Shown piece after piece: positions 35,230 to 46,829 of a stretch of DNA of 64,000 nt. The stretch is from Diphasiastrum complanatum (lineage: Eukaryota > Streptophyta > Lycopodiopsida > Lycopodiales > Lycopodiaceae). The position numbers were made by a program, and so were the translations under genes. The stretch lies in assembly GCA_029204225.1 (NCBI GenBank), contig CM055109.1:23338422-23402421 (forward strand), in the 5' to 3' direction. Every line of letters starts with the position of its first letter. Position 1 is the stretch's first letter. Below the pieces are notes generated by a model. That model had not been told where the DNA came from. It searched no databases and saw only the letters and a program-made list of their open reading frames with translations.

Positions 35230-36602
35230 TTGAATAGTACTTCCTGCAGCTTGGCATCTTGCGCTTCATTGCTCTTTCTGATTTCCTGGATGAGTTTTCT
35301 GTAACCCTCCAGTGCTTGGGCTCATAGAGTGGTGTCATCTTTGAGAGGCCCAAACACATGTGAGCTATGGGGCAACCATTGAGAACGTTGCCACTCTTCC
35401 ACTCGTGCTACATGTTGGGACGTCGTCATTGTTGCGCAGTAATAGATTATTGCCACAGTTAACTGAACCTGGCGTTTGAGACTGGGGAAAGGGGTGTTGG
35501 GGTCAAAAAACAAAGGACCCAAGGACCTAATGGAATTTTGAGGGTACTAAGAAAATCAAGCTTCTTGTAATTGAGCACCGCTTGCCGCACTGTGGAATCA
35601 ACCAATTGGTGGTGCTTGTGGTGAAATTGCTCCAAGGCATACTGGAAATTTGTTTGGTTCTTCTAGCTCTTGAAGTTTAGAATGATAGGCCAGTTTGGTG
35701 GTGCACTAGCATCTTGCTTCCGCCTGGAGATGGGTAGATAACGAGGTCCACACGTAGATACTTGGAAATTCTGAAGTATTCAGCCATGATCTTTTTGTCA
35801 TCCTTGAAGAGGACTTTGCGCCATGTGGGTTGTGGTGCCAGTAGCTCGATTATTTGTTTCTCTTTGCCCTTGATGTTGGTTGCAGAGCACGGCAAAACAT
35901 ATCCTCCCCGCATCTCTTCTTCTGGATAGGTGGCCTCGTACTCTTGGATGGATTCCTCAAGAGACTGTGGCTTCTTAAAGAGAGTTCTGGCACTAGGTGT
36001 GGTTGTCCTTTTGGCTTGGCCTCGTTGTGCATGAATCATTGGGGGACGGAAGGTCCTGTGTCGGTGCAACCGCAGATGGTTCACCCTTGGAAATGCCGTC
36101 AATGGAAAAGGATGTATCAAATTCCAAGATGGCCTGGTTGGAGATTTCTGTGCTGGTCGGTTCTGATTGGCCCCCCTTGCTTGTGTTGGCCGGTGGAGGA
36201 CCTTTCTGCATAGTGGGACCCATGGATTGATAGTATTGGATGGTAGCTCACATGGCATCCAACTCTTGTTGCATCTTGGCCATCTGCTACTTGGCAAGAT
36301 CTGCTTCTTGCCGCAATTGTTGGTTTTGGAGCTCACCATCTTGTCTAGCTTCCATTTTTGACTCTGCTCGGCAATGGTTGTGGAGTCGATCCTACAACAG
36401 CCAGTTGAGATCCTTGAGTAGGCCATGTGCATGAGAAAGTGCACTAGCCGCTGGTATGTCAACCTCCTCCAAGGGCTTTCTGAAATCTGGCACGATGTGG
36501 ACGTTTGCGGATTGAGAGGCTTGGGTAGGATTTGGCTCGATGGGTGTGGCTTGGGCTGCTACGTCCTGAGGTGGCTCCTTATCGTAGACATCGGGGGGTG
36601 GG
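35230..36602 (-). pseudogene. Retrotransposon-like coding region, unassigned, with several frame breaks
   Basis: Minus-strand pieces read as protein-like text in shifting frames: PPPDVYDKEPPQDVAAQ and VPDFRKPLEEVD near 36600-36440; a Gln/Glu-rich heptad run (GELQNQQLRQEADLAK, QMAKMQQELDAM) near 36360-36240; PTSTEISNQAILEFDTSFSI near 36150; FRISKYLRVDLVIYPS near 35790-35720; and LEGYRKLIQEIRKSNEAQ near 35320-35260. Gag-like coiled-coil character is plausible, but I recognise no family motif. It abuts the left LTR of the Copia element at 36604. The gypsy pol at 41045-43272 resumes on the other side in the same orientation, so the two may be one host element split by the insertion. Confidence 0.5.
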
Positions 36603-36603
36603 A

Positions 36604-37664
36604 TTTTGGGAACAACAAGGGTGAATAGGTCGCAGCGGAAAGGTAGGCTATCGTCCCAACAAAGAAAAGAAAAATAATTAATCAGTAAAAACTGATAATA
36701 GGATCTTGGATTACTTAGAGAACTTGGAATAATAGAGCAGTTCTGATATGTGTTGTTAATGAGTATTAGGTTAGGTGTTGTAGACAACCATAAAGAATTG
36801 CTAGATGATTAGGCATCTATGACAGCCATGCAATTCTCTGTTACTGATACTCGTGACAATATAGGAGAAAGAGCAAGAGGCATTCAAGCATTTAACATGA
36901 ATACAACAGCGATTTTGTATAATGAGTGTTGTAGTAACAACGATCAGATCACAAAAAAATAGAGTTGAGCGCATGATCCTACTTATAGAATCAAATAATT
37001 GCTATTCTTCAAAATACTCTTTACTCTCTCTATAATCTCTAACTTTGAGGAGTCAGATACTAGAAAACTAATTTTGGTCGTTTGATCTCTGTCGATTGAT
37101 AGTGATCATCATGCCCCTACTCGCTCAATTCCTTATATAGTTGTTGGATGATCTTATGTTATTCTAATCACAATTACAAGATCATTAATAGTTCTGTACT
37201 TATTTAACAAAACGTGTATCCAGTGAAGCGTGAAGACATAGACAACAGAATCTCCTTTGTAAGTGATCGAAGGAGCGTGAAGCTGCAACCACAATCTCCT
37301 TCATATGTGAGTGGGAGCATGATATTGCGGTGCCGTCGCAGCCACATGTTGACTGCAAGCATTGACTTGCAGTGTTCCTTCAGTCATTCCTCTTTGTAAG
37401 CTGCAGTTCGTCCACTTCGCACGTTGACCGCAATTGATGACTTGCGGTATTCTTTCGGTCCTCTTGCGGTTCGTCCACATCACATTGTGACCGCAGGCTA
37501 GACTCTTTTGGTGAGGTTGCGATGTCTTGCCTGTTGAACCTTTGCGTGTATTTCTACAGACTATGGGAGAAATAGCTCATTTCTATAGACTACTTTGAGA
37601 AAGTGATTTCCTTGAGTGAAGCAGAGGGCAATTAGGATGCGTAGGAGTAAGATTAACTCCAACA
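36604..37664 (-). repeat. 3' LTR of the 36604-40904 Copia element
   Basis: 1061 bp, left end TTTTGGGAA (diverged TGTTGGGAA) and right end CCAACA at 37664. It is next to a purine-rich tract on the minus strand (AAGCAGGAG). It contains a long segment homologous to the right LTR from the CAACAAAGAAAAGAAAA block onward, plus about 190 bp that the right LTR lacks. Confidence 0.8.
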
Positions 37665-37679
37665 CTCCTGCTTAAGCTT

Positions 37680-39838
37680 ACTACTACGAATTTGAGTTTA
37701 AATTGAGATAACATACCTACCAAAGTAGAATGTTTCTCTCTTGACAATGGTTTTGTCAAAATGTTAGCCAAAATACTGTCTGTATGACAGTAACTTAGTA
37801 CAAAACATCTTATTCTGAACTTTCTCTTGAAAAAAATGAAATTTGACTTCTATATGTTTAGTTCTAGAATGAGTTTGTGGATTCAGAGATAGAGCTATAC
37901 AGCTCTAATTGTTGCACTGGATATAGTTGGACTGATATGTGGAAATTGCAGATTCTGTAGCAACCTTCTAACCCAAATAATCTCCCTCACTACTAATGTA
38001 GCTGCAACATATTCTGATTCTATAGAGGACAACGAAATGCATTTCTGCTTTTTGTTGTTCCATGAAATGGGCCCTCCTGCAAGGAAACAAATATAGACAT
38101 CATGGATCGTGCAACTTCCAACAGAGTTCGATTCTTTCTTTCAACTATGCCATTGTGTTGCAATGTGTAGCTGGTAGTGTACTAATGGTGCACGCCACAT
38201 GAATATAAGGAGTCCGCCATTTCATCTCTCCCCTTGAATCAAACCGCAGGTCTTGATCTTTTGACTAGTTTGACTGTCAACAAACAGTGTATATTCTTTG
38301 AAACAGTTGAATGTCTCAGACTTGTTGTTGATGAACATAATTTTGGTGAATCTAGAGAGGTCATCAATAAAGGTGATGAAATACAAAGCCTGACCCAAAG
38401 AGGGCACACTCATAGGACCACATAAATCACTATGAATTAATTCAAGAATAGACTTAGCTCTTTTGGCTTGTCCTTTTGGAAATCTTGTTCTAGGTTATTT
38501 CTCCGGTAAGCACCTTTCACGTATGAACTAATTTCTTGTGGAGACAACATTAATACTCATATTCTTGACCATACTATTATGTATGCATATAGAAGATCGA
38601 TCTCATGTTTAAGTGTCCTAATCTTTGATGCCATACATGAGCATCAAAATTACTCACAAAAGTAGTAAGTGCATATTCTTGACTCAAAATGTACAAATTA
38701 CTTTCTCTGTTTGCAGAGAGGACTTCTTTACGGTTCTTATCCAAAATGGTACATTTTTTTGGATTGAACAAGGCTCTACAGTCCTGATCCATGAGCTTGT
38801 TGACTGACAGTAAATTCTTTGTCAGTTTGGGTACATACAGTACATCCTTAAACAAGGACAATTTATCATTTGGAAGATAAAGACGTAAAGAACATTTGCC
38901 TTCAATCTACAATGTACTTGAGTCACCGAAGTAAACATACTTCGAATTTGCTGGTGTGAGATCTTCTAATATGAACTTGCATGGAGTCATGTGCTAAGAA
39001 GCACTAGAATTGAGATACCAAATCCAAGGCATCTCTAATGGGTTCATCTTGTATCATCAACGTCTTTTCTTCTTCTTGGGAATTTTTGACAGAATCAGAG
39101 CCTCCTTCTTGGTGTTGTTGCATCTTTTTTCTCACTTCATTATGCTTGAGGATCTGACAGTCTTTGATGTCGTGATTGGATCTCTTACAGTATCTACAAC
39201 AGAGTTTGGCCTTGGCATGTTGTTGTCGACTGTGTTGTTGTTGTTGTTGCGTTGAATATGTTTGCTCAGCCTTTGTCTTCTTATCTTTGAAGTTCTTCTT
39301 CTTGGAATGTTGCTTATTGGAGTACAAGGCCATTGCTTGTTACTCGAGGTAGATAAGCTATTTCTCCTTACTTCTTCCTACAATAAACGTGTTGTCAACT
39401 TCTGGAGTGATAGCACAGGAGTATTGCTCAAAAGCAATAATAGATTGTCGTAGGAGGGAGAAAGACTGGCAAGAAGAGACATAGTGGATTCTTCTTCTGA
39501 AATAGGTGAACCTATAGCAGCTAATTGATTCAGCAAATGTTTGAACTCATTTAGATGATCATTGGTTGAAGTACATTCGCTCATTTTGAGGGTAAGGACC
39601 TTCTTTCTCAGAAAGAGACGAGTCGATACTTCCGAAGTTTCAAAATATCCCATGATTCTTTAGTAGTGGAACAATTTGATACATGAGCTATCTGAGTATC
39701 TTTCGGATTTAAGGATACAATGGCAAGAGCTTTGCCATCCTTTGTTTCCCATGCTGGTAGCAGTTCTGGTTCCGTCGGTCTAGCTATTGAACCGTTGATG
39801 TATTTCCATTGCTCCTTTTCAATCAATATCATCCTCAT
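37680..39838 (-). pseudogene. Copia gag-protease-integrase/RNase H pseudogene lacking RT
   Basis: In minus-strand order: gag core 39838-39608 (GKALAIVSLNPKDTQIAHVS) and 39653-39378 (DHLNEFKHLLNQLAAIGSPIS); CCHC knuckle 39210-39170 (CCRYCKRSNHDIKDC); pre-integrase region 38861-38577 (LYVPKLTKNLLSVNKL, VWHQRLGHLN); integrase piece 38413-38222 (YFITFIDDLSRFTKI, the first D of the DDE core); a second piece near 38170-38100 with the E of the core (HNG..ERKNRTLLE); then RNase H near 38070-37690 (ISLSSIESEYVAA, ANILTKPLSREKH). Integrase joins new copies to the genome, and RNase H removes the RNA template. Several frameshifts and the absent RT make it non-functional. A SPLICE-like TTTGTTTCCTTGCAG precedes GAGGG at the join. 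Confidence 0.75.
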
Positions 39839-40018
39839 TTTGAATTTTCACATGTGAAAATCATCTTCGTTTAACTTATTGATCAATTGGATCTCTGAGG
39901 TTGAACATTCCATGAAGATCAATGAATAGAGATTATACAAATCATATATAAACTAGCTCTGAAAATATGAATCTATTTGGTTCTTTTAATCTCAAGACTC
40001 TAGTAAATCTAAAACCAC

Positions 40019-40030
40019 GCTCTGATACCA
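40019..40030 (-). other. Primer-binding site (tRNA-iMet type)
   Basis: GCTCTGATACCA on the plus strand, three bases left of the LTR at 40034. Its complement TGGTATCAGAGC is the usual plant Copia primer site. Confidence 0.85.
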
Positions 40031-40033
40031 CTC

Positions 40034-40904
40034 TGTTGGGAATGACAGGGTGAATAGGCTATAGTGAAAACTTAGGCCGCCGCGTCAACAAAGAAAAGAA
40101 AAACAATCAAACAATAAAACCCGATAACAGGATCTTAGATTACTTAGAGAACTTGGAATAATAGAGCAGTTCTGATATGTGTTGTTAATGAGTATCAGAT
40201 CAGGTGTCATAGACAACCATAAAAAAATTGCTAGATGATTAGGCATCTATGACAGCCATGCAATTCTCTGTTACTGATACTCGTGACAGTATAGGAGAAA
40301 GAGCAAGAGGCATTCAAGCATTTAACACGAATACAACATGATAAGAAAAATAGCGATTCTGTAGTAAACAACGATCAGATCACAAAAACACTAGCGTTAA
40401 GCTGTGATCCTACTTACAGAATCAAATAATTGCTATCCTTCAAAATACTCTTTACTCTCTCTATAATCTTTAACTTTGAGGAGTCAGATACTAGAAAACC
40501 AATTTTGGTCGTTTGATCTATGTTACTAATCATCATGTCTCTACTTGCGCAGATCTTATGTTATTCTGATTACAATTACAAAATCACTAATAACTATGTA
40601 CTTAATTAACATAATGTTTATCTAGTGGAGTGTGAGCACGTAGACAGCAGAATCTCCATCACAAGTGACCATAGGAGCGTGAAGTTGCAACCGCAATCTC
40701 CTTGTTGTTTGCGTCCACTTTGCATTGTGACTGTAGGCTAGACTCTTTCAGTGTGGTTGCGGTGTCTTGTCTGTTGTACCTTTGGGTGTATTTCTACAAA
40801 CTGTGGGAGAAATAGCTCATTTTTGCAAACTGCTTTGAGAGAGTGATTTTCTTGAGTGTAGCGGAGGGCAATTAGGATGCATAGGAGTAACATTAACTCC
40901 AACA
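40034..40904 (-). repeat. 5' LTR of the 36604-40904 Copia element
   Basis: 871 bp, TGTTGGGAATGA to CCAACA. Relative to the left LTR it lacks about 190 bp in the middle and carries scattered changes, so the two copies have diverged substantially. Confidence 0.8.
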
Positions 40905-41044
40905 TGGGCTCCATCAGGGTACATCGTATAGGTGTGCATGGGTGACCCTTCTCCTCGATCAAGGATGATAATTTCTTCCCCCTGAGTGTCTTGAGCTTCT
41001 TTGGCAGTATCTACTACCATGGTTGTTGATGGGTCTTCAATAAG

Positions 41045-43272
41045 GATCAGGTCATCCTCTCACAAGATACTCAACAATATTAGCAACACACTCTGGAACT
41101 ACATCTGCATAAAAGATATGAGCATCTGGAAGTTCATCATCAACTCTCACTTCTTCTCGGCGTGTCATCAGTTTAGAAAGGTGGTCAGCCAAATAATATT
41201 GTATTCCGGTCTTAACCACGATTTGAAATTATAACTCTTGAAGTTGCAAAAGCCATCGTGTAATACAGCCCGTCGTACAATCGATTAACCAAATACAACA
41301 ATGGTTAATGGTCAACATAAAAGGCAAAAGGGTTGGCCAAAAGATAATGTCGAAATTTCTTAATACTAAAAATCATGACAAGGGCCTCTCGCTCGGTGGT
41401 GGTGTAGTTAACATCTGCTTCAATGAGCTGTCGGCTCGCGAAGTGGATGGGAAAATCTTTCTTTTTCTCATATGGGTGAGTCAACATGATCCCTATTTCA
41501 TACTTAGATGCATCCGTATGCATGTGAAACTCTATGCTCCAATTTGGAGACCGTAAAATGATTGGGATGGTGACCAAGGCTTGCTTGATCTTCTCAAAGG
41601 CGTCTTGGGCTTCCTGTGTCCACTTAGGTTCAATAGTAAGGCAATATAGCAACAAGGCCAATAATGCAAACAATAATATAGAACATCGATAATAATTGGC
41701 ATGTCCCATATAGACATCGCACACTATTTTGGGTACGGTCATCTCAATTATGACCTTGATCTTATCTGGATCAGTGGCAATCTCGTATTGCGATATAATA
41801 TGTCCTAGTACAATGCCATCGGTTACCCATATTTGGCATTTGGGAGATGCCATACCTTCGACATTGTTGCATAACTTGTTCTAGAAGATTAAAGTGATAC
41901 CTTGGAGCTGAATGTACACACAAATCATCAAGGAACACTTATGAGAATATCTGAAGAAACTCTTTGAAGGCATGTTGCATGACTCTTTGGAAGGTGCTTT
42001 GCTGCATTGCACAATCCAAACGGCATTACGCGAAAAGCATAAGTCCTAGGCCTCTTCTCCGGCTTTTTGTTCAAGCACTCCTTCTTTGTGACCGCGTTAA
42101 GTTTCTTGAAATCTACACAAATGCGTAGTTTCCCATTCTATTTAGGACAATCACAATTAGGGATACCCAATCGGTATGTTCAATCTCATATATGAATCCA
42201 GCGCCTACGTACTTTTCCAACTCTTGTTGAATAAGTTCGGAGTAATGAGGGTTGCAGCGATAAGGTCGACTCACTTTTTGTTCATCACCATCAACTAATG
42301 GAATGGTGTGTTGCACTACTTCAGGTGGTATTCCCTTCAGATCCTTATATATAGAACTATGCAAAACAATCACGATATTCTCATAGGAGATCTCTTAGAT
42401 CAAATAGTTCTTCGGTTGTAAGTTGTTCCCCTACATAAACTATTTTTTCGTCTTCTCCAGGATCGGCTAGATCTAGAAGTTGGACTTTTGTAGGACCTTC
42501 GTACGAACAAGATTTCTCAGGTGCGTCATTCAAGTTGGGTTCCCGTTGGGCTTGAGACATGGTAACAATCACATCATCTAAGATATAGTCACAAAAGTAT
42601 GCTGGCACATCATGCAATGGCTCAGCCATCGATTATGGATCCTATCTCAGTTCTTGATTTTGGGATAGAGAAGTGGATGTCGTCGAGACTCCTTTTGAGG
42701 TTTTAGATGCAGCATTTGCCGATTGAATTCTGGTATTCATGAGTTGTGGATGATCACAACTCATCTTTGTCTTTCCTTTCAGGTTGGCAGGTATTCTGGT
42801 AGTTGGTTTCTTAGTTGCTGCCATATTGACAGAGCACGAGTAGGTAGTTGGGATTGTTGGTGTAACTGTCCTCTCAAGGGAATCCCATAGCATGGTGTCC
42901 ACACTGGTTATGGCTTCATCTACTAGATTTTCCCATTGGCTCATCTTGACCCTATATTGATATACACGTGGGGCGAGGCTCTTTAGAGATCTTAGCTAGG
43001 GATGGGATCTTAGGTACGTCTTCTAGTAAAACACTCTCTCCATAACATTGGGAATCAAAGTAAGATAACGCTTGTTTGTCAAAGTATCCCACATTATCTT
43101 CTAAGGTGATCACTGAGCACCAGGGGAGAAGTTCTTCTTCACAGGGTTCTAGGGATGGTTCTAATGGAAGCCATGATAGTTCGACCATGTTCACCCCAAT
43201 TTTGATCTCATCGTCAAGGGTGACAGGATTTGGGTTTGTGGATTTCGGCTCTCGATTGCCTTCTTGGAGTAG
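41045..43272 (-). pseudogene. Ty3/gypsy pol remnant (protease linker, RT, RNase H)
   Basis: Minus-strand pieces: 43194-42952 and 42629-42381 (linker with an acidic segment, LTTEELFDLRDLL); 42373-42113 (SIYKDLKGIPPEVVQHTIPL, LIQQELEKYVGAGFIYEIEH, the RT start); 41853-41305 (IVLGHIISQYEI, the palm-to-RNase H turn, then FHMHTDASKYEIG and NYTTTEREALVMIFSIKKFRHYLL), and more of the RNase H tail to about 41050 (HLSKLMTRREEVRVDDELPDAHIF). The catalytic YVDD box is in a broken part and is not readable. No integrase or chromodomain follows on the left, where the Copia insertion begins. Frame breaks make it non-functional. Confidence 0.8.
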
Positions 43273-44551
43273 GGAGTGTAGAACAACTGATCAGACAAAT
43301 CTTGATTCTACTAACAAAGTGCAATTTACTTGACAAAGGATGAGAAACAAACGAACGCGAACTCGAAACATCTTTATTCATGATCAACCTCAAAGGATTC
43401 GCGAACTTTGTCTTGTAGTCAACTCGAAAGATTTGCGAAACAGTTACTTGTAGAAGCTTGTGGCTTTCTTGTTGAAGCTCGAAAGATTTGCAAACAGAAT
43501 CTTGTTACAAAATTTTTCTAGTTTCTTGTTCAAATCTCAGATGTCATGAAACTGTCACGAACAATTCGCGAAATCTTCTGGACTGTTCTTCAAGCTCACC
43601 TAGCCCAAATAGTTCTCAAAATATTCTAGATTTCTTCTTCAAGCTCGAGAATTGATATCTGTCATGAACAATTCGCGAAAGACGAAAATGTCGCGAAGAG
43701 ACAAGTGTCGTGAACAATTCGCGAAACACGAAGCTGAGACAAAAAGATAGACTGTCAAGAATAATTCGCGAACAGAAATTATTTGACCCTGGAAATAGAG
43801 CGTCTATTTGACCCAGTCTATTGATTCTTGGACATCCCAAGAACATCAGAAACTGGATTGTAAAGAGATATGCAAGAATTACACCACAGATCCAGCCTAT
43901 TTAGTTTACCTGAATGTTGGTTCCTACATTAATCCACAAACAAGAAAAGAAGCTAATCCACTCTACGAAAGCAGCAAATCTAATCCACTCTACAATCCAC
44001 AACCACACACAAAAGGAGGGAAGAGCAAGATCATAAATGCATCACTCAAGAAACAAGAATGATCAAGGAGCTCAATGGATGCACCAAACTCGTGAAGGCA
44101 CTTCTCATTTCAGCATGGAGTTGATACAATTCACAAAAAGCTCCTCTTCACAAAGAGGGAGCCTCTTAAATAAGCAAGAGAGCTCCTTAGGTGGCATCCT
44201 AGTGGCATTTTCACATTTCACAAATTACAAGTGGAATAATGCTCTCCACTAGAGGTCACCATCAAAAGGTGGCTCACTCTACTTTCTTTAAGAGGGGTCT
44301 ACTTGCATTTATTACATTTGCTTAGAAATACTAGTTCCTACATGGTCATTCCATCTTCTGGGATTCACCATGAGACTTACACAATTCTTGCTTGCCATTC
44401 CTAACTAGCATTTCTCGGCCCTCATACTCGGCTCTTAGTCTTCGTTGGTCTCGTCTTCTCAGAGACCTCCTCGGTCTAAGGTGAGAGGTGCTCTTGAGTT
44501 GCTCTGTCCGAGTATCTTGGAGATTCGTCAGAATCAGCCAACATCATCCAC
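43273..44551 (-). repeat. LTR-like repeat with TTCGCGAA palindromes
   Basis: Left end TGTAGAACAAC and right end CCAACA, with a short polypurine tract on the right (minus-strand AGGGGTGGATGA, complement of 44552-44563). The 43811-44551 part matches 55211-55933 closely. The 43380-43772 part holds five exact TTCGCGAA palindromes and is not shared with the other copy. The full LTR limits are not certain. Confidence 0.6.
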
Positions 44552-45613
44552 CCCTAATGTGTTGCAAGACCCACTGCAACTCATATTGGACGATGTCGCT
44601 CCGCTTTGCATTGGCATTTTCAATTGTCACTTGGAAAAGCGTAGATCCTCGTTCGCTTACATAAAACCAAGTGCTTATTGTCGCCAATCTTTATCACAAA
44701 AACTATTTTTCACAAATTGTCGCAATTGGATTAGAATGTCTTATTGTTATAGGTGGTTGACATTCTCAAAGTGGAGAGCTCTCAGCAACTTCACAACTTG
44801 CATGCTCGAGTGCTTTCCATGTGTCTCTTTGTTTAGTCACTTGTATCTGCCATTGACGGTTTCATCTGTGGTTTCTTGGCAGATTCTATCTTCTGGGAGG
44901 TCTGTATCCTCCATTTGCCTCTGGGTGTTTTCGTGGTTCTTCTCTCAGTTGAAGTTCCAGTCTCAAGGAAAACCTTTGATCTGCAGGTTGCACAAACTTT
45001 GATTATCAGTCTCAAGGGGATGGATTCATCAAAAATTGGTGGTAGGAACAGTTTTGGATGGACGATTTAGTAACGGTAAGGAAACATGATGAAGGCTTGG
45101 TGGTAGGGTGAAGGAACTAATAGTTCCATAGTTGCAGTCTTGGACCCTTGCAATGTCGAGCTTTGACCACCACTTGCTGGGTGAGGAGCTTACTTTATTT
45201 TGCAGGTTCATGGTTGTTTTCATCTTTCTTTTCTGCAGCTCTTTCTTTTGATCCGTTACTTTTGGATCTCTTTGGGCTTCATAAGAGGGGATTCAACTAT
45301 CATTGCTCTAGAGAGTTTCTTTTGATCAAGATTGATCTGGCTCATCTGTTGCTTAAGTTTTTGTCCTTTCCTCCTCAGCTTCTTGGATCTTCCTCTTTAG
45401 TTCTTCTAGCTGCTTCGCTTGCTTTTGTAGGTCTTTTTCGGTTGAACAGCCAATATAGGTGGTAGTTGGTCTCCACAAGACACTTGCAATGATCTATCAA
45501 CTGCTTTGGTAAGACTATCAAAAATTGAAAATTTCTCAGAAGAACAGTAAACTGATAAGAAACAAACAGATGGAAGGAAGGGTGGTAGTGACAACGGTAG
45601 ATGGTGTGGGCGA
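44552..45613. other. Unassigned DNA between LTR and Copia insertion
   Basis: Open stretches occur on both strands but carry no recognised motif. It is probably the 3' non-coding part of the element that has its LTR at 43273-44551 and its gag at 51979-53332, interrupted by the 45614-51196 element. Confidence 0.4.
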
Positions 45614-46262
45614 TGTGAAAGATTTCAGATCCTTAAGATCCAATCTACTTGAATGATCTTTGGTTAGAAAGAGAAATACACTACCAATTTCACCAATGTA
45701 GAAAAATCAGCATCTACACACAATTTGAGATGCAAACACTAATAGAACTTGATCAAACTTGAATGAAATGATTATGTACTGTTGTTTTCCGTACAAAACC
45801 AGAAAGCTACTGTATTTCACATGTGTGGATCCAAAAATAGCAAATATAGATCATTCTACACATAGAATTGCAAGCAATCACCAAGATAGTGCACCAATGG
45901 ATAGTAGAACCCAAGAGAACCATGTATAAGCATGAAATGAGATAGAGAAGAGAGAAGATGACTCTCTCCTTGAGTTACATACTTTTATAACAGGTCCAAA
46001 CCCTATTTGGCCACTTGACTTTCCCACCAAAATGCTAACCCTATCGATTTTGGGTCTAGATTCAATGTACCCAACTTATTCAAATTGAATCTACTCAAAC
46101 TCGCATTCTATCTTTCCCACACTTTCAAAAATGTTTATTCAAATGAAATTTAGACTAATGAACTTTGAAAAGTCAACCTCTAAGTCTAAAACAAGTTTTG
46201 GCCTCAATATGTCAAATATGAAAATATTGCAAAATGTGATGAAACTAGTTGAATCTTTCACA
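45614..46262 (-). repeat. 3' LTR of the cassette-bearing Copia element
   Basis: 649 bp, TGTGAAAGAT to ATCTTTCACA. It is flanked on the right by the polypurine tract complement CTCCCTCTTCAACT (46263-46276) and is homologous to 14948-15568. Confidence 0.85.
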
Positions 46263-46416
46263 CTCCCTCTTCAACTAGTTTTAGTATAGACTTTGATAAT
46301 ACTCCACGTGAAGTCCTATGCTTCATGAACAAGTCTTTTCCCAATGCTTTGGTGAAGATATCAGCTACACATTCCCTTGAAGACACATGTTGAAGTTCCA
46401 CCTCCTTTGCAATGAC

Positions 46417-46818
46417 TCACTCCCTCACAAAATGATGTTGTATCTCAATATGCTTGCTCCTAGCATGAAAGATAGGATTGGATGCCATTCTTTGGGCTGA
46501 TTGATTGTCACAAAAGATGATTGGGCCCTCTGAAAAATCCAGCAAGTGAAGATCCTTGATCTTCCTTTTGATCCATACCATCTCCTTTGTGCAATGTGTA
46601 AGAGCTTTGTACTCGGCCTCACTAGATGACAATGAGATAGTGGCTTGTTTCTTTGACATCCATGATATAGCTCCATCACCTATGAAAATACAATAAGAAC
46701 TAATGGATTTCCTATCCATTACATCTCCAGCATAGTCCGAATCTGAAAATCCAAAAAGATTAGGTGATGATCCCTCATACAATATGCCAAAATCTCGAGT
46801 TCCAATGATGTACCTCAA
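46417..46818 (-). pseudogene. Copia RNase H fragment
   Basis: 133 codons with the order expected of Copia RNase H: RYIIGTRDFGILYEG, DSDYAGDVMDRKS (first catalytic Asp region), ISWMSKKQATISLSSSEAEYKAL (the catalytic Glu in SEAEY), FCDNQSAQ and HIEIQHHFVRE. It reads in a different frame from the ORF at 46830-50084. It would act on the RNA template if joined to RT, but RT is missing here. Confidence 0.9.
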
Positions 46819-46829
46819 AACTCGCTTTC

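Larger units (their letters stand above)
36604..40904 (-). mobile_element. Copia element with RT deleted and target duplication
   Basis: Bounded by LTRs 36604-37664 and 40034-40904. The flanks TGGGA (36599-36603) and TGGGC (40905-40909) form a 5-bp duplication with one change. The primer site (40019-40030), gag, zinc knuckle, protease end, part of integrase and RNase H are readable on the minus strand. Integrase text (HNGIVERKNRTLLEVARSMM) passes directly into RNase H text (GPISWNNKKQ), so the RT is missing and the element is non-autonomous and decayed. Confidence 0.85.

Noticed and set aside
44445-45002. 185-codon plus-strand ORF
   Set aside because: It begins inside the LTR-like repeat and its start is duplicated at 55834 as part of that repeat. 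No protein motif supports it.
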